Source of the DNA: Acetobacteraceae bacterium
Lineage (GTDB): Bacteria > Pseudomonadota > Alphaproteobacteria > Acetobacterales > Acetobacteraceae
Assembly (NCBI GenBank): GCA_024280945.1
Contig: JAMXLO010000115.1
Span: 25,503-89,502, forward strand
Direction of reading: 5' to 3'
Length of the DNA stretch: 64,000 nucleotides
Shown here piece by piece: positions 27,853 to 40,391 of the stretch; within the stretch, counting starts at the first letter, position 1; each line of letters opens with the position of its first letter. The notes under the pieces are model-generated. The model did no database searches. It worked only from the letters and a program-made list of their open reading frames with translations, and had not been told where the DNA came from. The translations under genes and the position numbers were made by a program.

Positions 27853-28065
27853 CGCGCCACCAGACGAGAGGCCATTTCAGTTCCGCTGCACCGTAGCAGT
27901 GCCACATAGCACCGTTTCCGCTGCATGAGCATTTCAGGTCGCCAAGCCCAACCGATCGGCACGACGGGCCTCCTCCGGCAGGCACGGGCGGGTGTGCATG
28001 TCCGGGCCTCGTGGGTCTGCCGCCTACGGTGCGGCCCGAATTCTCTGTGAGACGAGAGCAGACTG

Positions 28066-28480
28066 GTGAAAATCAAAGTAAAAACCCCCGTCGTGGAACT
28101 GGACGGAGACGAGATGACCCGCATCATCTGGGCGATTATCAAATGATAAGCTGATCCTGTCGCCTCTGGACATTAACCTTTAGTATTATGGCCTGGGCAT
28201 CGAATATCGCGGTAAGACCAACGACCAGGGTGACGGTCGAGGCCGCGGTCGCCATCGCCGAGAACAGGGTCAGCATAAAGTGCGCGACAAGCACGCCGGA
28301 CGTGTTGCGGAGCGTCCCCATGGAGCTGCGGTACATCGAGGGCAGCGTGCCGCGGCTGTTGCCGGGTTAGAGCCAACCGCCGTGATCGGGCGCCACACCT
28401 ACGGCCGTATCTACCACGCCACCGAAATGCGGGGCATTCGGCACGGGCAGGTTATTATCTCCTTCCCACCGCAGGGCAGC
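28066..28480 (+). pseudogene. icd: Decayed 5' part of dimeric-type NADP isocitrate dehydrogenase
   Basis: Read in shifting frames, this segment keeps the N-terminal half of a dimeric-type isocitrate dehydrogenase. GTG 28066 opens [20 protein letters not shown], then TGA at 28144. One base later the frame gives DKLILSPLDINL, a TAG at 28181, and YYGLGIEYRGKTNDQ. After another one-base shift comes VTVEAAVAIAENRVSIKCAT followed by STPD. After a deletion come GSVPRLLPG, TAG at 28368 where the family has Trp, and in a third frame VIGRHTYGRIYHATE. It has at least three frameshifts, two in-frame stops and an internal loss, and no C-terminal half. An intact monomeric isocitrate dehydrogenase lies at 29216-31441. 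Confidence 0.85.
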
Positions 28481-28481
28481 C

Positions 28482-29154
28482 GTGGTGGTACCTGCCGCAT
28501 TGCGCACGGAGAAGATGCCGAAAGATGCGAAGCCATTGTTGGCTGCAATTGCGCGGGCGGTCCGGCTTACGCCGGACCAACTGCTTGCCGCCCGCCGGGT
28601 TACGTTGCCAATCGAACGGCGCGAGGAGGAACTATTCGAAGGGCGCATGGCAAGACGCATGATAGCGCAAGGTGTCATTTCAGACCTTTTCGCCACGCAG
28701 GCGGCCCACAAGGTATTGAGCGTCTGCGACCATATTCCGGTGGCCGACGCGGTGCTGCCTCGAGGATTGAATACATGGGAACAGCCATTTGCCGAATGGT
28801 TGGACCAGCAAGAGGCACGGTACTTTGGTGGTTGCGGAGCTTATCTCGCCCGAACGCCGCAGACGACTGGTCTGTCCGCATCGTGCTACCTGAGGACGGC
28901 AGAGGATTTATCCGGATTTTGTAATCTGCGTTGATGGGCGCAAGTTCGGTATTGCTTTGGCCGAGACCAAAGAACGGATGGACAGCACGAACACCGAGGC
29001 GAAGACGCGGACAGAACATCGGGAATATGGGCGCGCTCTCATGCTGGCCTATGACAAGCCACGGAATCGGTTCTACCGGTATGAATACAGCTTCGAGCGA
29101 GGCGGGAATTACGAGACTGGAATGCTGCGCCGTGAGGATCTGCTAGAGTCGTAG
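28482..29154 (+). pseudogene. Frameshifted remnant of helicase/type III restriction-like protein (C-terminal part)
   Basis: Three frames combine into one C-terminal protein end. From about 28482 comes RRVTLPIERREEELFEGRMA and later WEQPFAEWLDQQEA. A shift near 28812 gives VLWWLRSLSRPNAADDWSVR and VLPEDGRGF. A one-base loss near 28908 then gives YPDFVICVDGRKFGIALAET and KERMDS, ending in [10 protein letters not shown] at 29154. The WW-R-N-like plus YPDF-(x)n-ETK pattern is what the nuclease-like ends of DEAD/DEAH helicase and type III restriction proteins show. No ATPase domain is present upstream. The family call is by motif only; the frameshifted state is clear if the three pieces belong together. 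Confidence 0.6.
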
Positions 29155-29215
29155 GGCGCGGCCACAAGAAAGCCGACCCGCCCTTGTCCTCCAAGGCGGG
29201 GTCCCCCACGCCGCC

Positions 29216-31781
<2,566 letters not shown>

Positions 31782-32447
31782 TCAGCCCGACAGCGCGGCG
31801 CGATAGTCCTCGCGCCCCTGTGCGTAACGCGGTGCCACCAGTTGCCGCACCTCCTCCGGCGCCCGATCGGGATGACCCGAGTCGAACGGCGGGTCGGGAT
31901 CGTACTCGATGCCAAGCTGGATGGACCGCGCGACGTTCTCTCCTGCCAGACGCGCGACAATGCGCAGCGCAAAGTCGATCCCCGACGTCACGCCGCCGGC
32001 GGTGATCACCTTGCCATCCCACACGACGCGCGCCGGTTCGTGTGTGGCACCCACCAGCGGCAGCAGCTCGGTATAGGCCCAGTGCGTGGTTGCGCGATGC
32101 CCTTGCAGCAGGCCCGCGGCACCGAGGATGAAGGCGCCGGTGCACACCGAGGTCACATAGCGCGCGCCTTCCGCCATGCGTCGCACGAAGCCGACAGTTT
32201 CCGCATCGCGCATCGCCGCGGCGACGCCGAACCCACCCGGAACGCAGATCAGGTCCAGCGGCGGACAATCCTCAAACGTCCTGGTCGGCACCAGCGACAG
32301 CCCGCAGTCGCTCGGCACCGGATCGCGGGTCTTCGCCACGATTTGTGTCTCCGAGTCCGGCAACCGGCTCAGTACCTGCAGCGGGCCGGTGAAATCGAGC
32401 TGAGTCAGGTTCGGGAAGATGACGAAACCGATGCTGATGGCGGGCAT
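31782..32447 (-). CDS. DJ-1/PfpI family protein (isonitrile-hydratase-like)
   Basis: A 221-residue cytoplasmic protein of the GATase1-like DJ-1 fold. GFVIFPNLTQLDFTGPLQVL is the N-terminal signature, with an acidic residue at the expected site. The nucleophile elbow is TSVCTGAFILGAAGLL with the catalytic Cys, and THWAYTELL and VVWDGKVITAGGVTSGIDFA complete the family pattern of isonitrile hydratase InhA and the GlxA N-domain. The start follows family length; the frame runs 70 codons further upstream without similarity. The helix-turn-helix half of GlxA is absent, so an enzyme is favoured over a regulator. Confidence 0.85.
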   Translation of the reverse strand: MPAISIGFVIFPNLTQLDFTGPLQVLSRLPDSETQIVAKTRDPVPSDCGLSLVPTRTFEDCPPLDLICVPGGFGVAAAMRDAETVGFVRRMAEGARYVTSVCTGAFILGAAGLLQGHRATTHWAYTELLPLVGATHEPARVVWDGKVITAGGVTSGIDFALRIVARLAGENVARSIQLGIEYDPDPPFDSGHPDRAPEEVRQLVAPRYAQGREDYRAALSG

Positions 32448-32831
32448 GGTGCGAGTGCTTTCATGCAGGGAAACGTGGTGGATCGAGCGGAGTGATGCGA
32501 GACGCTCTTTCGCCCTCTTCCATGTTGCTTGCCCTGGACCTGGGTAACAAGGGTCACCTCGTCCCGATGCCTCGCGACCGGCGTCTGCAGGCCACCCCAT
32601 GCGCACCACCACAAACCGTTGCCGGGCGTGCCAACCGGCGCGGACCGGGCAGTGCAACGCCGGCGCATCGACGCTGACCTGGACGCGAAGCCTGCACAGG
32701 GCCTACCATGGGGAGTGCACCGGGTCGGCGAAGGTTATCGAACCTAAGGCCGTGCCTTGGAATCAGCAATTCGCCTCGCTGCCCTCGTGCCTCGGTGACA
32801 GCCGTCAAACACGATGATCGGGAGGGACACG
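32448..32831. other. Divergent intergenic region without recognisable gene
   Basis: About 384 bp between the leftward PfpI-like gene and the rightward CBS-BON gene, so it must hold two promoters. No frame looks like a protein and I could not identify a confident promoter. GGGAGGG at about 32820 is the ribosome site of the CBS gene. Confidence 0.4.
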
Positions 32832-33536
32832 ATGCGTGCAAGAGACGTCATGACCACGAACGTCATCACCGTCGATCCAGACATGTCGGTCCGTGACCTG
32901 GCCGCACTGCTCTCGGAGCGGGGCATCAGCGGCGCTCCAGTCGTGGACTCCAGCGGTCGTATGCTGGGCATCGTCGGCGAAGGTGATCTACTGCACCGTG
33001 CAGAACTTGGCACCGAGAAGCGCGACCAGCGCCGACATTCGTGGTGGCTTGAACATTATGCCTCGGGACTTGCCCAGGATTACGTGAAATCGCACGGCCG
33101 CGCAGTGAGGGACATCATGACGCGCGACGTGATCACGGTTACCGAGGACACCAGCCTCGCGGACATCGCGACGGAATTGGAGACGAAACGCATCAAGCGT
33201 GTGCCGGTCATGCGCGACGGGCAGATCGTCGGTATCATCAGCCGGTCGAACCTGGTGCGAGCACTGGGGGCGACGCTGGCAGGACCTGGCGCTGGCGCAG
33301 GTGAAGACGACCGCACCATTCGCACGGCCCTCTTGACCGAGTTGGCCCAACAGCAATGGGCGGCCAGGCTTTGGCAGCAGGACATCATCGTCAGCAATGG
33401 GATCGTGCATTTGTGGTTCGGCTCGGACGAGTCCGAAGAGAGACGTCGAGCCGTACGGGTTGCGGCCGAAAACATCCCGGGCGTACGGGGCATAGAAGAG
33501 CACCTCGTGCCCGTACCACTGATGCCCCCGTTCTGA
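32832..33536 (+). CDS. CBS-pair and BON domain protein
   Basis: A 234-residue protein with two CBS motifs (VMTTNVITVDPDMSVRDLAA near residue 6 and IMTRDVITVTEDTSLADIAT near 95), each ending in the GIVGEGDLL or GIISRSNLV strand. A BON domain (IRTALLTELAQQQWAARLWQ to IPGVRGIEEHLVPV) completes it. CBS pairs bind adenine nucleotides and BON domains contact membranes or small ligands, so a nucleotide-sensing regulator or tether is likely. ATG 32832 has GGGAGGG about five bases upstream; an ATG 18 bp earlier is less well placed. Confidence 0.9.
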   Translation: MRARDVMTTNVITVDPDMSVRDLAALLSERGISGAPVVDSSGRMLGIVGEGDLLHRAELGTEKRDQRRHSWWLEHYASGLAQDYVKSHGRAVRDIMTRDVITVTEDTSLADIATELETKRIKRVPVMRDGQIVGIISRSNLVRALGATLAGPGAGAGEDDRTIRTALLTELAQQQWAARLWQQDIIVSNGIVHLWFGSDESEERRRAVRVAAENIPGVRGIEEHLVPVPLMPPF

Positions 33537-33558
33537 TCCGGCCTAGCCGCCCCAGTCT

Positions 33559-33693
33559 TCACCCCCTCCCCTTGCGGGAGGGGGTGAGGGGGGAGGGGCG
33601 CGCATCGCGCTTGCACAAAACTTGACGAACTTCGCGACGGAACAGCGCCTTGGCGTCGAGTTCGTCGTCCGCGACCAGCACCTGCGCGGTCAC
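33559..33693 (-). pseudogene. Truncated response regulator, first ~24 codons only
   Basis: GTG at 33693 overlaps the stop of the seven-GAF kinase (GTGA), the standard kinase-regulator coupling. The first residues read [20 protein letters not shown] and EVRQ, the start of a receiver domain with its acidic pair (DDE). After that the sequence turns into CKRDARPSPLTPSRKGRG, encoded by the palindromic repeat, and stops at 33559. The phospho-Asp, the conserved Lys and any output domain are gone. The break coincides with the repeat arm. The alternative, that this is a chance frame, is unlikely given the overlap and the motif. Confidence 0.7.
33560..33586. repeat. GC-rich palindromic repeat between convergent genes
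   Basis: A perfect hairpin with 11-bp arms (CACCCCCTCCC / GGGAGGGGGTG) and loop CTTGC, the same core as the copies at 4449 and 50835. It lies 24 bp after the CBS-BON stop and forms the end of the truncated response-regulator frame on the other strand. There is no U-tract, so it is not a classical terminator, but it may act as one in both directions. Confidence 0.75.
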
Positions 33694-36600
33694 GCCGGCA
33701 CCCGGGCGGCCGCTACGGTGCGCGGCAGCGTGACGACGAACTCGGTGAACGCACCGGGGTCGCTGTCGACGGTCAGCCGCCCGCCGTGTTGCTGCACAAC
33801 GATATCGTAGCTGAGCGACAGGCCCAGTCCGGTTCCTTCGCCAGCCGGCTTGGTGGTGAAGAACGGCTCGAAGATCCGATCGCGCACCGCCTCGCTGATT
33901 CCCATGCCGTTGTCGCGCACGCGGATTTCCACCGCCTCACCCAGATCGCGCGTGGTCAGCCGCAGCGTCGGCTCAAAATTGCTGCCGTCCGTGGTCTCGG
34001 CACGCTCGTGCGCGGCATAGAACCCGTTGCCGATCAGGTTCAGCAGCACGCGGGTGATCTCCTGCGGATACATATCGACCTTACCAGCCCGCGGATCGAG
34101 GCGCGTCTCTATCGTGATGTTGAACCCCGGCGTCGCCGCCCGCGCGCCGTGATATGCGAGGTTCAACGCCTCCTGCGCCGTTGCATTCAGGTCGACCATC
34201 CGGTGCTCGCCCGGGCCGGAGCGCGAATGCAGCAACATATTCTTCACGATACTGTCAGCGCGCCTGCCATGCTCGGCGATCTTTTCCAGATTGCCCTTCA
34301 ACGTCGCGGTCAGCTCGTCGATCTCGCGACGAATATCGTCAGCCACGGTAAGCTTTCCCTGCGCCACAACCTCGTGCAGTTCATCCAGCAGATCGACCGA
34401 CAGTTCCGAGAAATTGTTGACGAAGTTGAGCGGGTTCTTGATCTCGTGCGCGATCCCCGCGGTGAGCTGACCAAGCGAGGCCATCTTCTCCGACTGCACC
34501 AGCCGATCCTGCGTGCGTCGCAGATCGGCGAGCGTGGTCTCCGCTTGCACACGTGCCCGCCGCGCCTCCTGGAACAGCCGCGCATTCTCGATCGCGAGCA
34601 CGCACTGTCCGGCGAACGTCTGCAGCAGCGTCGGCACGGTCGGAGCAAAGCCGCCGACCGCGCGGCGCCGGATCACCAGGCCGCCCAGCACAGTGTCGTC
34701 ACGCAGCAGCGGCACCGCCAGCAGGGCATGGATCCCGGCCTCCACCAGCGTGCGCGAACCGTCGAGATCCGGCGTCTGGCTCAGGTCCGAAATATGCAAC
34801 GGCGCACGCATCGCCGCACTATTGCCAAGCGGCGTTTCCCCGATCCGGATGCGACGGTCGCGCAGTATTGCCACACGCTCATCGCTCATGCCATAGGCTG
34901 ACTTGGGCACGAACACCTGCGCATCGTCGTCGAATTCGTATATCGTCCCTTCGTCCGCGTCCGAGAGCTGAACAGCGCGGCCGATAATGGTCGAAAGCAC
35001 CGTCTCCAGTTCGAGCGAGGAGTTTACCGCGCGCAGCACTTCTTCAAGTGCCTGCAGCTCAGCAACCGAGCGCGTTAGTTCAGCAGTGCGTTCTCGCAAG
35101 GCTCGAAAGTTGGCGACGCTGGTGATCGCTATCACCGCCTGTTCCGCGAAGGTCTGCAGCAGAGCAACCTGACTGTCGGAGAAGCCGCCGGGCTCGAGAG
35201 CCCCCAGCGTAATGGCACCGATCGCCTCATTGTCCCGTAGCAGCGGTATTGACAGCTGCGACTTGTGCGGCAGACGTCGCACGGCCGGTATCGTGGTCTC
35301 CGCGTCCATGTCCCGCACATGGATGATCTGCTTGTCCAGGATGGCCCTGCACGTGATCGAGCCGCGCACTGGTGCCATCGGAAAGTATGCCCGATAGGCC
35401 GCCATCTCAGCTCCGGCAAGGTTACTGGTATACGCGCGGCGGTGAACCAGCGTACCATCAAATTCGCACAATGTCGCGGCCCAGGCGTTGCACAGCTCCT
35501 GCGCACGCTGGACGATCTGGTCGAATACCGGCTGGGTATCATCGGGCGAGGCCGACATGACCTTCAGTACGTCGATGGTCGCCGCCTGCTGCTCGATCCG
35601 TTCGCCGTACTCGCTGTTGCGCAGCGCCAGCGCCGCCGTCCGTTCCTGCAACTCGCAATAGGTCTCCGCACTGGTGATCGCGATCACCGCCTGTTCGGCG
35701 AAGGTTTTCATCAATGCGACCTGGCTCTCAGAGAAACCGCCCGGTTCCCAACTAATGATGCCGATGACACCGATCGCAACACCGTCGCGCAGCAACGGAA
35801 CCGCCAGGTTCGAACGATGACCGAGGTCCCGAGCCACGTCCAGCAGGTGGGGCTCTTTCGTCATGTCCCGGACTTCGACGATCTGCCGATCCAGGACGGC
35901 ACGACATGAAATCAATGCGCGGGTTGGAACCATGGGGAACAGGCGCTTATAGGCCTCAAGCGATCCGGGTGCCGCACCGGATTCGCTACCGTATTGCGAT
36001 CGAAAGTGCATTAACTCGCCGTCGTATTCGAACAGCATCACGGCCGGGGCATTGCACACTTCCTGCGCTCGCCGGGTGATCAGGTCGAAAACGGGTTGCG
36101 CGTCTCCCGGTGACGCCGACATCACCTTCAATACATCGATGGTTGCCGACTGATGTTCGATGCGCTCGCCGTACTCGCTGTTGCGTAGCGTCAGCGCCGC
36201 CGTGCGCTCTTGCAATTCGCGATACGTCTCGGCGCTGCTGATTGCGATCACCGCCTGTTCCGCGAAGGTACGAAGCAGCTCCACCTCGGCCACGGAAAAT
36301 TCGCCCGTCCTGCGCCGTCCTATTGCTATGGCGCCAATCGGCGCACCGGCGCGGAGCAATGGAACCGCGATGATCGCGCGCTTGGTTCGCTTTTGCGTGT
36401 AGTGATCGGGGTCCACCGACGCGTCCGGCATCTGCACGACATCCCGCGAAAGAATGGCCCTGCCGAACATCGTTTCTCTGCTGACTGGTCGCGGAAACAC
36501 GGCCTCGAAATCCCCGCTAAGAAATCCACTATACGCCTGCAGGTGGAGCATATCGCTCTCGAGAAGGGCCAAGGTCGCGCCATCGGCTTCACAGAACGTC

Positions 36601-38432
36601 TGCGCCCGTTCTACGATCAACTTGAAAACCGGTTGTGCATCTCCGGGCGAGGCCGACATCACCTTCAGCACGTCGATGGTGGCGGCCTGCTGTTCGATCC
36701 GCTCACCATATTCGCTGTTGCGCTGTGCCAGCTCTTCCGTCCGCTGGCGGAGTTCCGTCAGCAGCCGCGCGTTCTCCATCGCGATCACCGCCTGCGCCGC
36801 GAAGCTTTGCAGCAATGCGATCTGCCGATCGCCGAATGGCTTTACCTCCTGACGGTAAATGTTGATTATTCCCAACAGCGTATCGTCTTTGCGTAGAGCT
36901 ACGGATACAGCACTGCGCGCGCCGCCAAGATCGACCATTGCACGACGTTGCGGATCGCCGTTCCGATAGACATCTTCGTCCATCAGATCCGCAATATGCA
37001 GAACGTCGGCCCCCTCACGAATTCTCCAGGCCAATGTGCCAGCCTGATAGACGGGTGGAGTGCGCAACCGAAACTCGGCATAGGCTTGCGGCAAACCCAA
37101 GAGTGCCGCCGGCAAGACACGCTCGCCATCGAAAATATGAAACTCGCCAAATGCCGCGTCACACAAACGCATGGCCTTTTCCAGCACCGTATCGAACACC
37201 GGCCTCAAATCACCGGGTGACGCGTTGATGACCCGCAACACCTCGGCGGTCGCGGTCTGCTGCTGCAACGCCTCGCGCGTGTCGGTAATCAGCCGCGCGT
37301 TCTCCATCGCGATCACCGCCTGGGCCGCGAAATTCTGCAACAGTGCGATCTCTCGGTGGGAGAACTGGCGGACCTCGGAGCGACCAATCGCGAAGGCCCC
37401 GATGGCAACGCCGTCCTTGACCAGGGCAACCCAGATCAGTGTGCGCACGCCGGCCGCAAACGCGACCCGCGCGAGCCGATCGCCGGAGCGATAGAGTTCG
37501 TGCTCCGGCACATTGAATTGGAACAGGTGCTCGCCGCGCATTACCCGCTGCAGCGCCTGATAGGTGCCGCCCTCGCCACGTTCGCGCAGGAGCGCCACGA
37601 AATCCGCCGAAAGACCGCTAGAGGCGGCCAGACGGCCACGCTCGCCATCGAATGTCCATAGACCGCCTCTGTTACCGCCACAGAGGCGGATCGCCTTCTC
37701 CAATATCGCATCGAACACCGGCGCAAGGTCGCCGGGCGACGAATTGATGACCTGCAGTACCTCCGCGGTCGCGGTCTGCTGCTCCAGTGCCTCGCGCGTC
37801 TCGGTGATCAGCCGCGCGTTCTCCATCGCAATCACCGCCTGCGCCGCGAAGCCTTCCACCAGCGCAATCTGCCTCTCGGAGAACGCACGCACTTCCTGTC
37901 GATACACCGTGATCAGCCCGAGCACCGTTTCATCCTTGCAAAGCGGCACCGTCAGTATCGTGCGCACGCCGCCAAGCTCGACCATCGCTCGCGTATTGGG
38001 ATTGGCGCGATAAGCATCCAAAGCCATCAGGTCGATGTCTTGCAGGGACCGCCTCGTCTCGAGTGCCCGCGCGAAGGTGCCGCCGGGCTGTGGTACCGGC
38101 GGATTGTTCGCCCTGAACTCTGCATACGCCGCCGGCACACTGCGCTGAACTTCCAGCTGAAACCTCTCGCCGTCATAGGTGAAGAGCGACCCGAACGCCG
38201 CCTCGCCTAGCCGCATTGCCCTTTCCAGAATCGCATCGAACACCGGCGCCAGATCGCCCGCCGATCGATCTATGATCTGCAGGATTTCCGCGGTCGCGGT
38301 CTGCTGCTCCAGCGTCTCTTGATAGTCGCTCTTGTATCTGACCAGTTCGGCCGTCCGTGCCGCGAGTGCCTCGGTCAGCGCCGCGTTGGCGGATTTCAGC
38401 TCGGCAAGCTCGTTGTCCCTTGACGAAGCCAT
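33690..38432 (-). CDS. Soluble sensor histidine kinase with seven tandem GAF units
   Basis: A 1580-residue cytoplasmic kinase with no membrane span. Seven GAF units of about 180 residues begin near 62, 240, 410, 595, 775, 965 and 1140. Each is introduced by a coiled linker with repeated wording ([20 protein letters not shown] in units 1-3, [20 protein letters not shown] in units 4-6, a divergent one in 7). HisKA carries [16 protein letters not shown] near 1325. HATPase follows with DNGMGIS near 1509 and [14 protein letters not shown] near 1532. GAF domains bind small ligands, haem or bilins; a conserved chromophore Cys is not evident. The neighbouring response regulator survives only as a stub, so phosphate must go elsewhere. 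Confidence 0.92.
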   Translation of the reverse strand: MASSRDNELAELKSANAALTEALAARTAELVRYKSDYQETLEQQTATAEILQIIDRSAGDLAPVFDAILERAMRLGEAAFGSLFTYDGERFQLEVQRSVPAAYAEFRANNPPVPQPGGTFARALETRRSLQDIDLMALDAYRANPNTRAMVELGGVRTILTVPLCKDETVLGLITVYRQEVRAFSERQIALVEGFAAQAVIAMENARLITETREALEQQTATAEVLQVINSSPGDLAPVFDAILEKAIRLCGGNRGGLWTFDGERGRLAASSGLSADFVALLRERGEGGTYQALQRVMRGEHLFQFNVPEHELYRSGDRLARVAFAAGVRTLIWVALVKDGVAIGAFAIGRSEVRQFSHREIALLQNFAAQAVIAMENARLITDTREALQQQTATAEVLRVINASPGDLRPVFDTVLEKAMRLCDAAFGEFHIFDGERVLPAALLGLPQAYAEFRLRTPPVYQAGTLAWRIREGADVLHIADLMDEDVYRNGDPQRRAMVDLGGARSAVSVALRKDDTLLGIINIYRQEVKPFGDRQIALLQSFAAQAVIAMENARLLTELRQRTEELAQRNSEYGERIEQQAATIDVLKVMSASPGDAQPVFKLIVERAQTFCEADGATLALLESDMLHLQAYSGFLSGDFEAVFPRPVSRETMFGRAILSRDVVQMPDASVDPDHYTQKRTKRAIIAVPLLRAGAPIGAIAIGRRRTGEFSVAEVELLRTFAEQAVIAISSAETYRELQERTAALTLRNSEYGERIEHQSATIDVLKVMSASPGDAQPVFDLITRRAQEVCNAPAVMLFEYDGELMHFRSQYGSESGAAPGSLEAYKRLFPMVPTRALISCRAVLDRQIVEVRDMTKEPHLLDVARDLGHRSNLAVPLLRDGVAIGVIGIISWEPGGFSESQVALMKTFAEQAVIAITSAETYCELQERTAALALRNSEYGERIEQQAATIDVLKVMSASPDDTQPVFDQIVQRAQELCNAWAATLCEFDGTLVHRRAYTSNLAGAEMAAYRAYFPMAPVRGSITCRAILDKQIIHVRDMDAETTIPAVRRLPHKSQLSIPLLRDNEAIGAITLGALEPGGFSDSQVALLQTFAEQAVIAITSVANFRALRERTAELTRSVAELQALEEVLRAVNSSLELETVLSTIIGRAVQLSDADEGTIYEFDDDAQVFVPKSAYGMSDERVAILRDRRIRIGETPLGNSAAMRAPLHISDLSQTPDLDGSRTLVEAGIHALLAVPLLRDDTVLGGLVIRRRAVGGFAPTVPTLLQTFAGQCVLAIENARLFQEARRARVQAETTLADLRRTQDRLVQSEKMASLGQLTAGIAHEIKNPLNFVNNFSELSVDLLDELHEVVAQGKLTVADDIRREIDELTATLKGNLEKIAEHGRRADSIVKNMLLHSRSGPGEHRMVDLNATAQEALNLAYHGARAATPGFNITIETRLDPRAGKVDMYPQEITRVLLNLIGNGFYAAHERAETTDGSNFEPTLRLTTRDLGEAVEIRVRDNGMGISEAVRDRIFEPFFTTKPAGEGTGLGLSLSYDIVVQQHGGRLTVDSDPGAFTEFVVTLPRTVAAARVPA

Positions 38433-38650
38433 CTTTCCCCCTGCCGGCCCAGTTCGTTCCTAGGCTGCTCAAGATATTAGTCTCGTGCCGCATCCCGACC
38501 AAAGCTCTATCCTGATGCGTCCCCCTGGGCCGACAGACTTCCAGCACATCATCTCCGAAATCTCAGTTAGTGAGACCACGTATTGACGAAAGTGGCACTA
38601 ACGGCATAGACTTCCTGATCTGCGCTGCCGCGAAAAGAGGCCACCACAGC

Positions 38651-39439
38651 ATGTATTCCATTCCCAACATCTCAGACACCTTGGCTCGCGAGATCTATGC
38701 CGACCTCTGCCGCTCACTGCCCCCTCCTCCCGACGACACGCCCGAGGCCTGTGCCCGTCGTGACGAACGCGCCATCACCGCTGTCGCCCACCTCCTGCCG
38801 GAAAACGCCGCCGAAGCAGAGGTCGCGGTGCAGATCGTCGCTGCTCAGTTCCACGCCCGAGACGCGCTTCGTGCCGCTTCTCGTGCCGGCCTCGACGCAG
38901 ACGAACTTCGCCGCCATCGCGCTCAGGCATGCAGCATGATGCGCCAGGCCGACAGCGGCATCCGCACCCTGCTGCGCATGCAGGCCGAACGACAGAAGGC
39001 CGAGATCGCCATGCGCCCCGCCGCCATGCAGCGCGCCGGCTACTGGTTCCGCTCAGCCTCGGTCGTCGAACCCGAGCCCGATCCACAGCCGGTCGAAACG
39101 CCCCTGCCACCGGACGACCTGCCAAAGCGCGAATACGGCGCCATGACCCCGGCTGAACGCCTCGTCACCCTCTACCCCGACCGCGCCGCGACACTACTCG
39201 CCGCCGGCGGCTTGCCCGCACGTCTCAGCTTCCCACCACCCGACCCGGACGTGATCACCGAACTCCTGACCAGCAACAGCCCGCTGATCCGCGGCTTCCG
39301 CCAGTCCCACGCGCCCGAACCTGTGGCCGCGCGATCCATGCCATGCGACAGCGTCTTGGATTTCGGCGCAATGAGACAGCACCGATCCGGCACGGACCGG
39401 CACTTCCCGGATTGCTGCGTCCCGGGCAGCGATCCATGA
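38651..39439 (+). CDS. Hypothetical protein, Arg/Ala-rich helical N-terminus
   Basis: A 262-residue soluble protein. Residues 1-125 (EIYADLCRSLPPPPDDTPEA to MRQADSGIRTLLRMQAERQK) are predicted helical and rich in Ala, Arg and Glu. A Pro-rich spacer follows, then YGAMTPAERLVTLYPDRAAT and a variable tail. I recall proteins of this shape in acetic-acid-bacteria relatives but assign no family. ATG 38651 is chosen because coding character starts there; the frame is open 81 bp upstream. Divergent from the seven-GAF kinase, it may share its promoter region (38433-38650). Confidence 0.6.
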   Translation: MYSIPNISDTLAREIYADLCRSLPPPPDDTPEACARRDERAITAVAHLLPENAAEAEVAVQIVAAQFHARDALRAASRAGLDADELRRHRAQACSMMRQADSGIRTLLRMQAERQKAEIAMRPAAMQRAGYWFRSASVVEPEPDPQPVETPLPPDDLPKREYGAMTPAERLVTLYPDRAATLLAAGGLPARLSFPPPDPDVITELLTSNSPLIRGFRQSHAPEPVAARSMPCDSVLDFGAMRQHRSGTDRHFPDCCVPGSDP

Positions 39440-39506
39440 TGACCATTGCGCGATCCGATATCCTCCCCAAGTGCCATCTGTCTTATCCGAAAGGGGCACG
39501 CCACCA

Positions 39507-40385
39507 ATGAATGATATGACCGAGATCGCCGGCCTGCGTCGCTACCCGCTGGTTCGGCGTGGGTTCGTGATGACCAGCCTGATCAGCGGCTTCACTCTGG
39601 CAACGCAGCGTGTCGAGGCGCAGGCGATCCACACCGACACCACAGGCATTGATGCCGGCGACACCCAGATCCCGGTCAGTGACGGCAAGTTGCCTGCGTA
39701 CTATGCGCGCCCGGCGAAGGGCACCAATTTCCCTGTCATCCTGGTGAACGAGGAAATCTTCGGCGTCCACGAATACATCAAGGATGTGTGCCGGCGGCTC
39801 GCCAAGGCCGGTTATATGGCCGTCGCGCCGGAGATCTACGCGCGCATTGCCGATCTGTCGAAGATGACGGATACGCAGCAGATCGTCCGCGAGGTGATCA
39901 GCAAGAAGCCCGATCAGGAGCTGTACAGCGACCTCGATGCCACCTTCGCCTGGGCGGCAAAGAACAAGGGCAGCGCGACCTTGCTCGGCGAGACCGGCTT
40001 TTGCCGTGGCGGACGCGTCACGTGGCTGTATGCCGCGCACAATCCGAAGCTGAAGGCGGCCGTCGCGTGGTATGGTCCGATCAAGGGCGCGACCAGTGAG
40101 ATCCAGCCGCTGACGCCGATCGATGTCGCTGACAAGCTGAAATGTCCGCTGCTGTGTCTATACGGTGGTCAGGACGCCGCGATCCCGGCGGCGGACGTCC
40201 AGCAGGCACAGGAGAAGGCCGAGAAGGCGCACAGGACGGTCAAGCTGTACGTCTATCCCGACGCGCCGCACGGGTTTCACGCCGACTATCGGCCGAGCTA
40301 TCGCAAGGATGACGCCGAGGACGGATGGCAGCGCATGTTGGCGTGGTTCAGGCACTATGGCCTGGCGCCGAAACCTGCTGCGTAA
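39507..40385 (+). CDS. Dienelactone hydrolase family protein, twin-arginine exported
   Basis: An alpha/beta-hydrolase of 292 residues. The N-terminus (YPLVRRGFVMTSLISGFTLA, then AQA) looks like a Tat signal and cleavage site, which is common for the exported DLH subgroup. Catalytic landmarks: LVNEEIFGVHEYIKDVCRRL with the Glu, GETGFCRGGRVTW with the nucleophile Cys near 165, LYGGQDAAIP with Asp, and YPDAPHGFHADYRPSY with His. It should open a lactone or ester in the periplasm; the substrate is unknown. The flavin reductase gene faces it with a 6-bp gap. Confidence 0.88.
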   Translation: MNDMTEIAGLRRYPLVRRGFVMTSLISGFTLATQRVEAQAIHTDTTGIDAGDTQIPVSDGKLPAYYARPAKGTNFPVILVNEEIFGVHEYIKDVCRRLAKAGYMAVAPEIYARIADLSKMTDTQQIVREVISKKPDQELYSDLDATFAWAAKNKGSATLLGETGFCRGGRVTWLYAAHNPKLKAAVAWYGPIKGATSEIQPLTPIDVADKLKCPLLCLYGGQDAAIPAADVQQAQEKAEKAHRTVKLYVYPDAPHGFHADYRPSYRKDDAEDGWQRMLAWFRHYGLAPKPAA

Positions 40386-40391
40386 GCGCGG

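Noticed and set aside
28482..28934. 150-codon frame as an independent hypothetical gene
   Set aside because: Its last 40 codons lose protein character exactly where the other two frames take over with a coherent C-terminal motif, so it is better read as part of a frameshifted remnant.
33559..33586. Palindrome as a classical intrinsic terminator
   Set aside because: The hairpin is strong but no T-run follows on either strand, and the same sequence recurs elsewhere as a dispersed element.
36118..37841. Regularly spaced short repeats that could look like a CRISPR array
   Set aside because: They are GAF-linker coding repeats inside one long open frame, spaced at about 520-540 bp and not separated by 30-40 bp spacers.
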